From the NCBI GenBank assembly GCA_963851085.1, contig CAWKNX010000015.1, positions 123,363 through 187,362 of the forward strand: DNA of 64,000 nucleotides, given 5' to 3'. A model generated the notes under the pieces. The model did not search any database and had not been told where the DNA came from. It saw only the letters and a list, made by a program, of their open reading frames with translations. This document shows positions 8,178 to 16,610 of the stretch, one piece after another; within the stretch, counting starts at the first letter, position 1; every line of letters starts with the position of its first letter. Source of the DNA: DATFVJ01 sp963851085 (lineage in GTDB: Bacteria; Actinomycetota; Actinomycetes; Streptosporangiales; Streptosporangiaceae). The translations under genes and the position numbers were made by a program.

Positions 8178-8795
8178 ATGATAGCCCGATCTCCGGCGCG
8201 GGACAGGTCGGCTATTGCGGCAAATCTCGCCCGCTTCAGGCGCATCGGGGTGTCTCGGGCGGGCCTGAAGGCCGCCTCGGTCGCCGTCTGCGTTGTGCTA
8301 GAGCAGGATGTGCGTTCCCTGCTGATCACCAGAAGAGCGCCGAACTTGCGTTCCCACGCTGGTCAGTGGGCGCTGCCCGGAGGACGTCGCGATGCGGGTG
8401 AGTCTGCCGAAGACGCTGCCAGGAGGGAACTGTGCGAGGAAACGGGCGTGCAGGTCGCGCCAGACGATGTCCTCGGAGTACTCGATGACTATGTCACCCG
8501 GTCTGGTTACCTGATTACTCCGGTGGTTGTCTGGGGTGGCCCGGCCAGCCCTGCGATGACTGGGCCGGCATCCGAGGTCGCTCAGATACACATCATCCCG
8601 CTGGCCGACCTCGACGTCACTCCCAGGCTGCTGCGTATTCCTGAGTCTGAGTCACCGGTCATCCAGCTGCCGCTCCTTGGCAGATATCTCCACGCGCCGA
8701 CGGCTGCGATCGTCTATCAGTTCTGCCAGGTGGCCCTGTACGGCCGCACGATCAGGGTGTCGCACTTCGAGCAACCGGTATTCGCCTGGGAGTAG
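8178..8795 (+). CDS. Nudix hydrolase, coenzyme A pyrophosphatase-like
   Basis: A 205-residue Nudix protein. The Nudix box is GRRDAGE followed by ARRELCEETG, matching the GX5EX7REUXEEXGU pattern. Just before it LRSHAGQWALPGG resembles the extra motif of the CoA pyrophosphatase subgroup. Such enzymes hydrolyse X-linked nucleoside diphosphates such as CoA. The ATG at 8178 follows a GAGGGTGG sequence at a usable distance. It stands alone. Confidence 0.85.
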   Translation: MIARSPARDRSAIAANLARFRRIGVSRAGLKAASVAVCVVLEQDVRSLLITRRAPNLRSHAGQWALPGGRRDAGESAEDAARRELCEETGVQVAPDDVLGVLDDYVTRSGYLITPVVVWGGPASPAMTGPASEVAQIHIIPLADLDVTPRLLRIPESESPVIQLPLLGRYLHAPTAAIVYQFCQVALYGRTIRVSHFEQPVFAWE

Positions 8796-8845
8796 CCGCC
8801 CCAGTGCCACCTCATCAGCCGGCCAGGCTGTCCGCGAACGCCTGG

Positions 8846-8891
8846 ATGGCCCCGGCCCCGGCCCCGGCCCCGGCCCCAGCCCGGGCCCGGG
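8846..8891 (+). repeat. GC-only short tandem repeat (GGCCCC units)
   Basis: A run of GGCCCC/GGCCCA hexamers lies directly after the ligase stop on the opposite strand. It may form strong secondary structure. Confidence 0.6.
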
Positions 8892-9851
8892 TCAGTCTTC
8901 GCGGCGGACGTCGCCGGGGTGCTTGTCCGGGCGCAGCCCCCGCCACGATGGGTGGCGCATGGTGCCGTCGCCGGTCCATTCGGTGAAGGCGACTTCGCCC
9001 ACGAGACGCGGCTGCGCCCACCGGGCGCCGCGTACGTACCGCGGTGGCACCGGGATATCGAACGGGCTGGTGGGGCGGTGCAGCGGCGCGAGCCGCTGGG
9101 CCAGGTCGCGGAGCATGTGCTGGCTGAAGCCGGTGCCGACGTGCCCGGCGTAGCGCAGCCGCCCGCTGGCGTCGGGGACGCCCACCAGCAGGGAGCCGAT
9201 CAGCCCGGCCCGCGAGCCTGCACCGGGCTGCCAGCCGGCGATGACGACTTCCTGGTGCCGCACATTCTTGACCTTGATCCACTCCCGCCGTCGGCCCGGG
9301 TAGTACCGCGACGTGAGCGGCTTGCCCACGACGCCCTCCAGCCCGCCCTCGGCGGAGGCCGCGAGCACATCGGCGGCATGGCCGGCGAACCACGGCGGGG
9401 TGCGGACCGGCTCCGTGTCGAGGGCCAGGGCGGCGAGCTGCTCCCGGCGCGCGGTGTACGGCTCGCCCAGCAGGGACCGGTCCTCGTGATGCAGCAGGTC
9501 GAACACGTAGTACGACACCGGCACCGCGGTCACCAGCGCCGCCGGTGGCTGCCGGACGTGCATCCGGGTTTGCAGCGCACCGAAGTCGGGCCGGCCGCCT
9601 CGAACCGCGACGATCTCGCCGTCCAGCACGACGGGCGTATCGGTCAGGCCAGCGAGCGCGTGCAACTCGGGGTAGCTGGCGGTCATGTCCTTGTCATTGC
9701 GCGACAGCAGGCGGACCTGGCCGTCATGCAGGTAGGCGACCGCGCGCACCCCGTCCCATTTCAGCTCCCACCCGTAGCGGTCCTGATCGCCGGGCAGCTC
9801 GCGGGTCAGCGTGGCCAGCATCGGCCGGATCAGCCGCGGCAGGTCCGCCAC
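8892..9851 (-). CDS. Stand-alone ATP-dependent DNA ligase (LigD ligase domain type)
   Basis: A polypeptide of about 319 residues with the nucleotidyltransferase motif I ELKWDGVRAVA (adenylated lysine in KWDG), motif III YYVFDLLH, motif IV EGVVGK and motif V EWIKVKN, followed by an OB-fold. This is the arrangement of the ligase domain of bacterial LigD, but no polymerase or nuclease domain and no ku gene is present. It may work in single-strand or end repair. The GTG at 9851 is preferred over the GTG at 9858-9860 because GGAGGGG then lies at normal spacing. Confidence 0.85.
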   Translation of the reverse strand: MADLPRLIRPMLATLTRELPGDQDRYGWELKWDGVRAVAYLHDGQVRLLSRNDKDMTASYPELHALAGLTDTPVVLDGEIVAVRGGRPDFGALQTRMHVRQPPAALVTAVPVSYYVFDLLHHEDRSLLGEPYTARREQLAALALDTEPVRTPPWFAGHAADVLAASAEGGLEGVVGKPLTSRYYPGRRREWIKVKNVRHQEVVIAGWQPGAGSRAGLIGSLLVGVPDASGRLRYAGHVGTGFSQHMLRDLAQRLAPLHRPTSPFDIPVPPRYVRGARWAQPRLVGEVAFTEWTGDGTMRHPSWRGLRPDKHPGDVRRED

Positions 9852-9949
9852 CAGCCACACCCCCTCCGCACCAGGGTGCTACCCGCCAGCCGCCGCCTCA
9901 CCCGCAGACCTCGCCCCCAGCAGTGCGGCGTCGCCCCGCGTCACCAGGA

Positions 9950-10021
9950 CTGATACGTGAATCGGCCGATTCCCATCCAGCAGCGAGCGGCCACCACCAC
10001 AGGCGGGGGGATCCCGGGCGG
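9950..10021 (-). repeat. Dispersed repeat, copy C (inverted, partial)
   Basis: About 70 bp match the end of copies A and B in reverse orientation, including ATACGTGAATCGGCCGATT and the following CATCCAGCAGCGAGCGGCC. The 5' part of the unit is missing. Confidence 0.75.
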
Positions 10022-10196
10022 TCGTCCCGCCATCCGGCTCGGTCGTCATAGCCGATGAGCTGGTCGAGGACGAGTTCAGCGCCCCTGCCGGTGACCTGGA
10101 GCGCTGCCACTACGGCTGGAGTGTGGTGTCGTGCCTGCCCGACGCCCGCTGTGTCCGGTGGGGGTCAGCCGGCGCCGGGGCAGCCGCGTCAGCCGG

Positions 10197-10622
10197 CTAG
10201 GCGGGTTCCGCTGGGCGGCGGATCCTGGCGGCGAGCAGGTCGCGGAGCCTGATCACGCCGCGCACTTCTTTGCCCTCCACCACGGGCAGGTGGTGGAAGC
10301 CCTGCTGCAGCATGATCTGAGTGGCATCTAGGACCGACGTATCCGGGCTGACCGATCGCGGGTCCGGGGTCATCCATTCAGAGACCAGTGATCGAGAGGA
10401 GTCCTCGCCGGAGGCGGTAGCCCGCAGGACGTCCCACTTGGTCAAGATCCCAGCCAGGAACGACGCCTGTACGACGACGGCCGAGCCCGTCCTTGCGCTG
10501 ACCATGGCGGCAGCAGCGCTCGCCATGCTGCTCTCCGGCGTAGTGATCACGGCGCTGGTGGGCATGAGGTCTCGCACCGTCGCTACGTGGGTGCCGCCGC
10601 CCTCGCGCGGGCTCTCAGCCAC
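10197..10622 (-). CDS. Two-CBS-domain protein
   Basis: A 141-residue protein with a tandem CBS pair: repeat 1 covers VRDLMPTSAVITTPESSM to about residue 70, repeat 2 covers VSEWMTPDPRSVSPDTS to IRLRDLLAAR. CBS pairs bind adenine nucleotides and act as energy or redox sensors. The GTG start lies inside the end of the preceding small gene, so translation is probably coupled. A second CBS protein sits at 16089. Confidence 0.8.
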   Translation of the reverse strand: MAESPREGGGTHVATVRDLMPTSAVITTPESSMASAAAAMVSARTGSAVVVQASFLAGILTKWDVLRATASGEDSSRSLVSEWMTPDPRSVSPDTSVLDATQIMLQQGFHHLPVVEGKEVRGVIRLRDLLAARIRRPAEPA

Positions 10623-10857
10623 TTTGCCGGACCTTGCCAGGGGCAGGCTTCCCCCGCGCCGCGCCCGGCCCGGCCGGCTTCTGCGACAGGACCCTGCGGG
10701 CCGGCCCGGCCGACGCGCGCACGCCCGGCCACTGCTCCCCCAATACCTGGCCGCTGATCACGCCGGACTGGGCGCGGGCCCGCTCCGCGGTGATGGTGCC
10801 GGTCATCTCCTCCAGGCCCTGGATCAGATTGGGGAACCCGAGGTCGATATCGTCCAT
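10615..10857 (-). CDS. Small hypothetical protein upstream of CBS gene
   Basis: An 80-residue frame with a good site (GGAAGGTGG) before ATG 10857. The first 45 residues (MDDIDLGFPNLIQGLEEMTG onward) look structured. The tail is rich in Pro, Gly and Arg. It overlaps the CBS start by 8 bases. No family was recognised. Confidence 0.5.
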   Translation of the reverse strand: MDDIDLGFPNLIQGLEEMTGTITAERARAQSGVISGQVLGEQWPGVRASAGPARRVLSQKPAGPGAARGKPAPGKVRQSG

Positions 10858-11413
10858 GGCACCACCTTCCGGCCGGGTGTCAGCGCGTATCCCTGATTGG
10901 CCGTCCCACGCTGGCGCACGCCCTTTCCAGGACTCAGGGTCTGAGCCTGAGCGTCTCCATCATGGCGCAAGCCCGGCCGGTCCGCCCGGGATCGTGCGGT
11001 CCGCCCGTCTGAGCGGCGACTTCGTGCAGGATGCGGCAGAGCTTGTTTGCGGGCCTAGTTTGCCAGCGGCAGGTGAAAATTGGATGAGCCCGCATTTCGT
11101 GCTGGTTTCGGCCCTGGGATTGCCTGGGCCCTCACGTTGTGATCAGGACCCCGCTTTCGCAGCAGGGGTGAATCCGGCGCGCCCTGCTTTTAGCGCTTGG
11201 TTCACTTCCCGCGCATGAGCGCCCTCGGCGACATGCCTGCGACGCAAAACCCCTCTCCATCAGGGCTTCTCCCAAGCAGGCTTCAGATAACGCCTGATCT
11301 GTGTCCCATACCCATCCGATCGGCGTGGCCTCCTGCGCCGCCCCGGGGCGGTTGATATGTGCTGTCGGATTGCGCTGGTGCCTGCCCGTGCGGTGGGCGG
11401 GCGCCGCTGGTGC
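10858..11413. other. 556-bp region without a recognised gene
   Basis: Short open frames exist on both strands but none has a ribosome site plus a family signature. No repeats or tRNA-like structures were seen. Confidence 0.5.
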
Positions 11414-12187
11414 TCAGGGGTGGCGGAGCTTGGCGCGGAGCATGCGCAGGTCGTCGTCGCCGAAGCGGTGATCGGCCAGCCACTGGGCGACCCCGCCGTA
11501 GCGGGAGTCCATCTGTTCCAGGAACGCCGTCATCGTTTCCGGCCGCGGCCGGTGCGACTCGGCGGGCTTGCTATTGACGTCGGCCGCATACGTCGGTGAC
11601 CTGCGCAGGCGGTCCAGGACGGCCCCGATCCGCTCCGCCGTCGCGGTGTAGTCGGCGACCACGGCTTCCGGGCGGACACCGGCGGCGCGGAGCGCGAGCG
11701 CCACCACCACCCCGGTCCGGTCCTTGCCCGCCGCGCAGTGGACCAGTGCCGCGCCCTCGGAGTGGGCGATGCTGCGCAGCGCGGCCACCACCTGACCGGG
11801 ACGGTCGTCCAGATAGCCCAGGTAGTGCCCGCATCTGGGGTCGCCGGGGTAGCGGGACCGGTCCTCGTCGTCCCGCGTCAGCAGGACGTCGGCGACCACG
11901 TCGGTGGCAGATCCCTCTTCAGGCAGCACCGGGTGGTGAGCGTGCCGCACGCTCTCGACACCTTCGAGCGGCGCTGGGCCTTCGGACGCCAGCTCGGCCG
12001 TGCTACGCAGATCCACCACGGTGGTCAGGCCGATGTCGCGCACCAGCCTCGCGATGTCAGAGGGCGAGAGTTCCTGCAGGTTGTCGCCGCGCAGCAGCCT
12101 GGCACCGGCGGTTTCGCGGCCGTCCTCGGTGGGCAGCCCGCCAAGGTCGCGCACGTTGACGGCACCCTCGAGCTCGATCCACGGCAT
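11414..12187 (-). CDS. Tyrosine-protein phosphatase (Y_phosphatase3-like)
   Basis: A 257-residue protein opening with NVRDLGGLPT, the start signature of bacterial tyrosine/lipid phosphatases of this group. The P-loop is HCAAGKDRTG with the catalytic cysteine at residue 151, and a general-acid loop precedes it. Mycobacterial PtpB belongs to the same superfamily. The target is unknown. It stands alone on the minus strand. Confidence 0.88.
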   Translation of the reverse strand: MPWIELEGAVNVRDLGGLPTEDGRETAGARLLRGDNLQELSPSDIARLVRDIGLTTVVDLRSTAELASEGPAPLEGVESVRHAHHPVLPEEGSATDVVADVLLTRDDEDRSRYPGDPRCGHYLGYLDDRPGQVVAALRSIAHSEGAALVHCAAGKDRTGVVVALALRAAGVRPEAVVADYTATAERIGAVLDRLRRSPTYAADVNSKPAESHRPRPETMTAFLEQMDSRYGGVAQWLADHRFGDDDLRMLRAKLRHP

Positions 12188-12339
12188 GACAACATCCTCG
12201 CAGCACCGGCCGTGGGCTCAGCAGGCGGAACCACGACACCGGGATGCAGTCGGCGGCGGTGCGGAACTTGGTTGCAGCGAGTTCGGCGTAGCGGGGCGGG
12301 GCATGCTGGACCTGCCCGCACCCCGCCAGCCCTTCACCG

Positions 12340-12687
12340 TTACGAGGTGCAGAAGAGGTCGGATTCTGCGACATATGTGCCGAAGCCGCTGTCGAATTGG
12401 CTCTCCTCGAAGCCGGTCGTGCATGTGCTGAATCCGGCGGCCGTAGCCTGTTGCCGGGCGTCGTTTCGGGCGGCCCTGAGGGCGATGAAGGCCGAGCGGC
12501 CTTCTCCGAATCCGTCGAATTCCTGGGTTGCCTGCGCAGCGCTGACCTGCTTGACAGCGATCCCCGCACCGGACGCGGGAGCCGCGATCGCCGCTGCCTG
12601 TGTCCCGGCGAGCACAGCGGCCGCCACCGCGCCGGTCACCACCATCGTGCGCACTGGATGGCACACCCCTTGTAACAGTTTCCGCAT
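12340..12687 (-). CDS. Small secreted protein, two cysteines near C-terminus
   Basis: A 115-residue protein with a Sec-type signal peptide: MRKLLQGV, a hydrophobic stretch and a probable cut after AAAIA. The mature part is about 80 residues and ends FSTCTTGF...DLFCTS, so one disulfide is possible. ATG 12687 with GGTCGGAAG upstream is preferred over an upstream frame of 26 more residues. The function is unknown. It is divergent from the RiPP-like operon. Confidence 0.65.
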   Translation of the reverse strand: MRKLLQGVCHPVRTMVVTGAVAAAVLAGTQAAAIAAPASGAGIAVKQVSAAQATQEFDGFGEGRSAFIALRAARNDARQQATAAGFSTCTTGFEESQFDSGFGTYVAESDLFCTS

Positions 12688-12867
12688 GGTCTTCCGACCT
12701 TTCGTGAGCAGTACGCGTCGTGGTGCCCGACGGCGTGGCCTCATGTGGAGCCGCCGGACGTCCATCGATCGCCTTCACTAGTCAGGGCGTTCCATGCCGT
12801 TCCATCGCGACCTCGCTCCGGCCACGCGCCCGCTTCCGACGGTCAGTCGGTGTCGATCACGGCGGGA

Positions 12868-12886
12868 CCACGGTGTATCACCGTGG
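12868..12886. promoter_or_regulatory. Hairpin/operator candidate before peptide gene
   Basis: CCACGGTG-TAT-CACCGTGG is a perfect 8-bp palindrome with a 3-base loop, 57 bp before the peptide start codon. Confidence 0.45.
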
Positions 12887-12943
12887 GCTCCACGCCCTCT
12901 GGACCTACGGGGCCTGCCCCCGTCACCTAGGAGGACGAGCGTT

Positions 12944-13186
12944 ATGACCGAACTCAACCCACAGCCCCTCCCCCCGGGGCGCTCTCTTCGCATCAGCCTG
13001 CCGGCATCGGTGCTGTACGACTTGGAGACCTTTCAGAAGGCCCAGGCGGGCATCCTGAAGTACGCGGGATGCCCAGGGTGCACCTCGGGCCTGCATCTGC
13101 TCTGGCAGGCATTCACGGATTTCACGGTCAACCAGGCCGGTGAGGTCCGTCCGGTCGCGCCTGGCCCGCTGGCAGAGGCTGAGTAA
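12944..13186 (+). CDS. Putative RiPP precursor with Cys-Pro-Gly-Cys motif
   Basis: An 80-residue peptide with a strong AGGAGG site upstream. The N-terminal half (leader-like, with ISLPASVLYDLETFQKAQAG) is followed by GCPGCTSG with C43 and C46, then an aromatic LLWQAFTDF segment and a Pro/Glu tail. Its stop codon shares a base with the ATG of the DUF692 gene (TAATG), which argues that the two products work together. DUF692/MNIO enzymes are known to modify cysteine residues of short ribosomal peptides (MbnB, TglH). Precursor identity is inferred from this context. Confidence 0.7.
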   Translation: MTELNPQPLPPGRSLRISLPASVLYDLETFQKAQAGILKYAGCPGCTSGLHLLWQAFTDFTVNQAGEVRPVAPGPLAEAE

Positions 13187-14553
13187 TGACGTGGTCGCGG
13201 CTCGATCTCGGCGTCGGGATTGTCGTTTCCGCAGGGCTTGATCTCCTGTGGGATCACATCAGGCATCTCGTCGACGTCGTCGAGATCGAGCCGCAGACCA
13301 TGTGGAGTCCCAGACAGGACACCGGGTGGGATCTGATCGAGCAGGCGTTTCGCTGGATCGAGGAGCTCCGGGTCCCCACCATCGCTCACGGCGTGGGTTT
13401 CCCGGTGGGCGGCTGCGAGCCCCCCGAACTTGCAGGTGTCACGCTGGCCGCGCTATCGGCCGAACGTCTCGGGGCCTCCCACTGGAGTGAGCACCTGTCC
13501 TTTAACCGGGCCACGGTGGGGGACAGCAGAATCGATGCGGGGTTCCTCCTGCCGCCGGCGCAGACGTGGGCCGGGGTGGAAGCCGCTGCCGATCACGTTG
13601 CCACCTACCACGCTGCCGCGACTCTGCCGTTCCTGATCGAGACGGGCGTCAACTACCTGCGACCCCGGCCAGGCGAGCTCTCCGACGGCACCTTCATCGC
13701 AAACGTGGCGGAGCGCAGCGACTGCGCCATTCTCCTCGACCTGCACAATCTGCTCGCCAACGAGCGGAACGGGCGCGAACCGGTGAGCGACGTCCTGAGC
13801 GATCTGCCCCTCGAACGTGTCCTCGAGATCCACGTCGCCGGCGGCTTCGAATTCGACGGCTACTACCTCGACGCCCATGTAGGCGGCCCGGACAGGGAAT
13901 CGCTGGCGCTCCTCGCCGACGTCCTGCCCCGCCTGCCCAACGTGCGAGCCGTCACCTTCGAAGCGGTGCCGGAGTCCTTGGCCGCGCTGGGCGTGAGCGG
14001 GGTCCGATCGGTCCTTGAAGCCCTCCACCGGGTGGTCGAGGGCAGCCACCCTGACGGCGTCTGGCGTTCGGACCGGGCCCATCTGGCCGGGGCTCTGGAA
14101 CGCGCGACGCACCGCCGGCCCCGGCCCGCCCCGAGTCCAGGCGTCGTACCCGCGTGCAGGGATGGACAGAGGTCCCGGACCGACCAAGAGCCAGACCCGT
14201 CACGTCCCGCGTCACCATCACCGGACCCGGAGGCCCACGCGACGCGGGACTGGGAACGCCGGATCGCCGCGTACACCTCTCGCATCAGAGATGACCCACC
14301 GGTCGCCGACCCCGGACTCGACCTGCTCCGGCACCTGGCCGATCAGGCCCGACTCGGGCAACTGCTCCTTGCCCGGCCCGACCTGATCAGATCTCTCGTC
14401 ACGGCGCTCGGCCTGGACCGGACGGAGGCGACGCTCCGTCGATACCTTCGCGCGCGACCACCCGAACGGTGGACGGCACGTGAGGGTGAGCAATTCGCCT
14501 CATGGCTGGCCGAGGACGGTGTCGCAGGCCAGGTCATGGGACCAGCGGGTTGA
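13186..14553 (+). CDS. DUF692/MNIO-family peptide-modifying oxidase with C-terminal extension
   Basis: A 455-residue protein. Residues 1 to about 285 form a TIM-barrel of the multinuclear non-heme iron oxidase family: IAHGVGFPVGG, SEHLSF, IETGVNY, LLDLHNLLAN, EIHVAGGFEF, LDAHV and TFEAVPES match the spacing of the metal-ligand strands. A Pro/Arg/Ser linker at about 285-340 leads to a helical domain of about 110 residues that could be the peptide-binding partner which is a separate protein (MbnC/TglI type) in other systems. It is translated from the TAATG overlap with the peptide gene. The reaction is unknown. Confidence 0.8.
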   Translation: MTWSRLDLGVGIVVSAGLDLLWDHIRHLVDVVEIEPQTMWSPRQDTGWDLIEQAFRWIEELRVPTIAHGVGFPVGGCEPPELAGVTLAALSAERLGASHWSEHLSFNRATVGDSRIDAGFLLPPAQTWAGVEAAADHVATYHAAATLPFLIETGVNYLRPRPGELSDGTFIANVAERSDCAILLDLHNLLANERNGREPVSDVLSDLPLERVLEIHVAGGFEFDGYYLDAHVGGPDRESLALLADVLPRLPNVRAVTFEAVPESLAALGVSGVRSVLEALHRVVEGSHPDGVWRSDRAHLAGALERATHRRPRPAPSPGVVPACRDGQRSRTDQEPDPSRPASPSPDPEAHATRDWERRIAAYTSRIRDDPPVADPGLDLLRHLADQARLGQLLLARPDLIRSLVTALGLDRTEATLRRYLRARPPERWTAREGEQFASWLAEDGVAGQVMGPAG

Positions 14554-14743
14554 TACGAGGAGTTGATACGAGGAAGGGACCACCGGCCCGGCCTGGCAAC
14601 CGCAAAGGGGTGGCTCCACGCCCGCGACGAGCTGAGGTTCCCCGATCCTGCTCGGGTCGAGGCTGACGTGCCGGAGAGCATTGAACGTGGCGGAAGGACT
14701 CATTAAATTGCCCGCGTCGACTGTTCGTAGGGAGAGGATCTCG

Positions 14744-15130
14744 ATGCGCACCGTCATCGTCTGGTGGGACCTGTCCGAATCCGCCCAAACCATCGAATCT
14801 CTGCGCACGTATCTACTCGACGAGTCCGTCACCGCGTTCGCCGAGGTACCCGGGCTGCGATTCAAGATGTGGATCGCCGATCCGGAGACGAACCGGTGGG
14901 GCGCGGTCCTGCTGTGGGAATCCGCTGAAGCAGCCTCGCAGCCACTGCCCAGCCAGGCTGCCGCCCTGATCGGCTACCCGCCGACACAATCACACGTCTT
15001 CGACGTCGAAGCCACTGTCGAAGGGCGCTACGAGGTCGCGCAACTGGCCTTGCGCGGTCTTGCCTTCGCGGCCGCCGCGGCCGGCACCGATGACCATCGG
15101 GCGGCTGCGGCGGCCGCCGGGCAGCCATGA
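14744..15130 (+). CDS. YdhR/antibiotic-monooxygenase-like small protein
   Basis: A 128-residue protein with a ferredoxin-like pattern (MRTVIVWWDL, then EVPGLRFKMWIADPETNRWG and AVLLWESAEAA), as in YdhR-type putative monooxygenases of the dimeric alpha/beta barrel group. GGGAGAGG precedes the ATG. It lies 190 bp behind the MNIO gene on the same strand and might belong to the same pathway. The Ala-rich tail is probably disordered. Confidence 0.6.
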   Translation: MRTVIVWWDLSESAQTIESLRTYLLDESVTAFAEVPGLRFKMWIADPETNRWGAVLLWESAEAASQPLPSQAAALIGYPPTQSHVFDVEATVEGRYEVAQLALRGLAFAAAAAGTDDHRAAAAAAGQP

Positions 15131-15383
15131 TCAGGCGCGCCGCAGGTATCGTCCTGGCCAGGGAGCACGGCGGTCTGACGACAGTTCGGCCCTTTGACCC
15201 TTCGGATTGTCACGGTGCGTAGTCGCACCAACGGAGCCAGCGGCAGGATGCCCCACCGAGCCGCCGTTCTGTACTCCAGCGTCGGTTGCGTGCTGAACCC
15301 TGCGGTGCGCCCAGATCGAACAATCCGCACGGCTGGGCCCTGCTCGTGGCCTCCAGCGGGATCGCGCCCGCAGGGACACGATC

Positions 15384-15728
15384 TTAGGACTGATCCGCCC
15401 GGGCAGTGGCCGTCCCAGCCAGGGCGTCCTTGCTGTAATCGCCGCGCAGCGCCAGAACCTTGATGCCGATGTTGGTGCCGTGGGCCGGCAGCTCGCTCTG
15501 GAATATCAGGCTGATCTCCTTCCGGCTGAAATACCTCGCCGCGTCCTCGAGCGAGTCGAAGGTGAACTCGACGACGCGATGCGGCGTTGCCGAGAACGCA
15601 TTGTCGTACGACGCCAGCCGCTTCAGCTCACCAGGAGCCTGAAGAGTATCCGTGATCGACCGGACCCACTCCAGGTACTTGCGCTTCTCGCCAGACGGGT
15701 AATCGATCTCGTACACGTACTTGATCAC
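15384..15728 (-). CDS. Small ferredoxin-fold protein of unknown function
   Basis: A 114-residue protein: VIKYVYEIDYPSGEKRKYLE, a central VVEFTFDSLEDAARYF strand-helix and a tail. The pattern suggests a dimeric alpha/beta-barrel (Dabb/NIPSNAP-like) protein. AAGGAGG lies at the right distance from GTG 15728. Convergent with the YdhR-like gene; the bases between (15131-15383) show no gene. Confidence 0.6.
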   Translation of the reverse strand: MIKYVYEIDYPSGEKRKYLEWVRSITDTLQAPGELKRLASYDNAFSATPHRVVEFTFDSLEDAARYFSRKEISLIFQSELPAHGTNIGIKVLALRGDYSKDALAGTATARADQS

Positions 15729-16088
15729 CAGACAAGCCTCCTTCCATCGCCGCCGCCACCCCGCAAGCCGCGGTGGCATGCGACTATCGTCCGTCCCGAT
15801 CCGGTCGCCCGGCAAGACCGGGCCCGGGCCACGTGGCCGGCAGGCCAAGATGTCCGTCCGGCCCTCGGCAATGCGCGCTCCGCCGCGGCCGCCTCGGGGC
15901 CAGGTTCCAGACCGTCGCTCCTTATTGACCTCGCCGCGCCCGCTGCTATGCGGGCCGCCATACCCGAGCCCGGCCGATGCCCCGGGATTCACCGCCGCTC
16001 ATCTACCCGGCAGCCGCGGGTTGAAGTAATAACCTGGGGGTGCCGGTGGGCACACGATCAGTCCCGCACCGGCGTCTGGGAGGGCCAG
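15729..16088. other. 360-bp region without a recognised gene
   Basis: This separates divergent genes. It must hold their promoters but no clear -10/-35 pair stands out. GGGAGGG near 16078 is the ribosome site of the CBS gene. Confidence 0.5.
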
Positions 16089-16523
16089 ATGCGTATCAGC
16101 GACGTACTTCGCGTCAAGGGCGGGCAGGTCGTCACCGTCGCCCCGGACACGGACGTGCGGCACCTTCTCACGGTGCTCGCCGAACACCGGATCGGTGCTG
16201 TCGTCGTCTCTCACAACGGCACCTCGGTCGACGGAATCGCAAGTGAGCGGGACATCGTCCGGGCACTGGCCGAGCGAGGCGCCGCGGTGATGTCTGAGGC
16301 GATAACGGCTATCTACACCGCCGAGGTGCACACGGTTACGCCAGAGACCCAAGTCGAGGAGGTCATGCGCATCATGACCGAGCACCGGGTGCGGCACGCG
16401 CCGGTCGTGGTTGACGGCCGCTTGCGAGGGATCGTGAGCATCGGTGACGTGGTGAAGAACCGTATCGACGAGCTCGAAACCGAGCGAGCCGCATTGCACG
16501 GCTACATCACAGGTACCCGCTAA
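16089..16523 (+). CDS. Two-CBS-domain protein
   Basis: A 144-residue CBS pair: MRISDVLRVKGGQVVTVAPD, AEHRIGAVVVSHNG, GIASERDIVRAL in repeat 1 and IYTAEVHTVTPETQ, VRHAPVVVDGRLRGIVSIGD in repeat 2. The ASERDIVR and SIGDVVK turns are the usual nucleotide contacts. Similar proteins in proteobacteria and actinobacteria are stand-alone AMP/NAD sensors. It shares only the fold with the protein at 10197. No operon partner. Confidence 0.85.
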   Translation: MRISDVLRVKGGQVVTVAPDTDVRHLLTVLAEHRIGAVVVSHNGTSVDGIASERDIVRALAERGAAVMSEAITAIYTAEVHTVTPETQVEEVMRIMTEHRVRHAPVVVDGRLRGIVSIGDVVKNRIDELETERAALHGYITGTR

Positions 16524-16610
16524 CGCGCCTGCTCAGCCTGCAGACGCCTCGAACGATCTCTCGAGAACCTCGTCGAGGCAACATCCCTGAATGCCCCCAG
16601 CCCGGCTCCG

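Noticed and set aside
8919..9953. 344-codon plus-strand frame opposite the ligase
   Set aside because: No family pattern; the antisense strand has complete ligase motifs.
10634..11218. 194-codon plus-strand frame
   Set aside because: It overlaps the better-supported small minus-strand gene and shows no motif or ribosome site.
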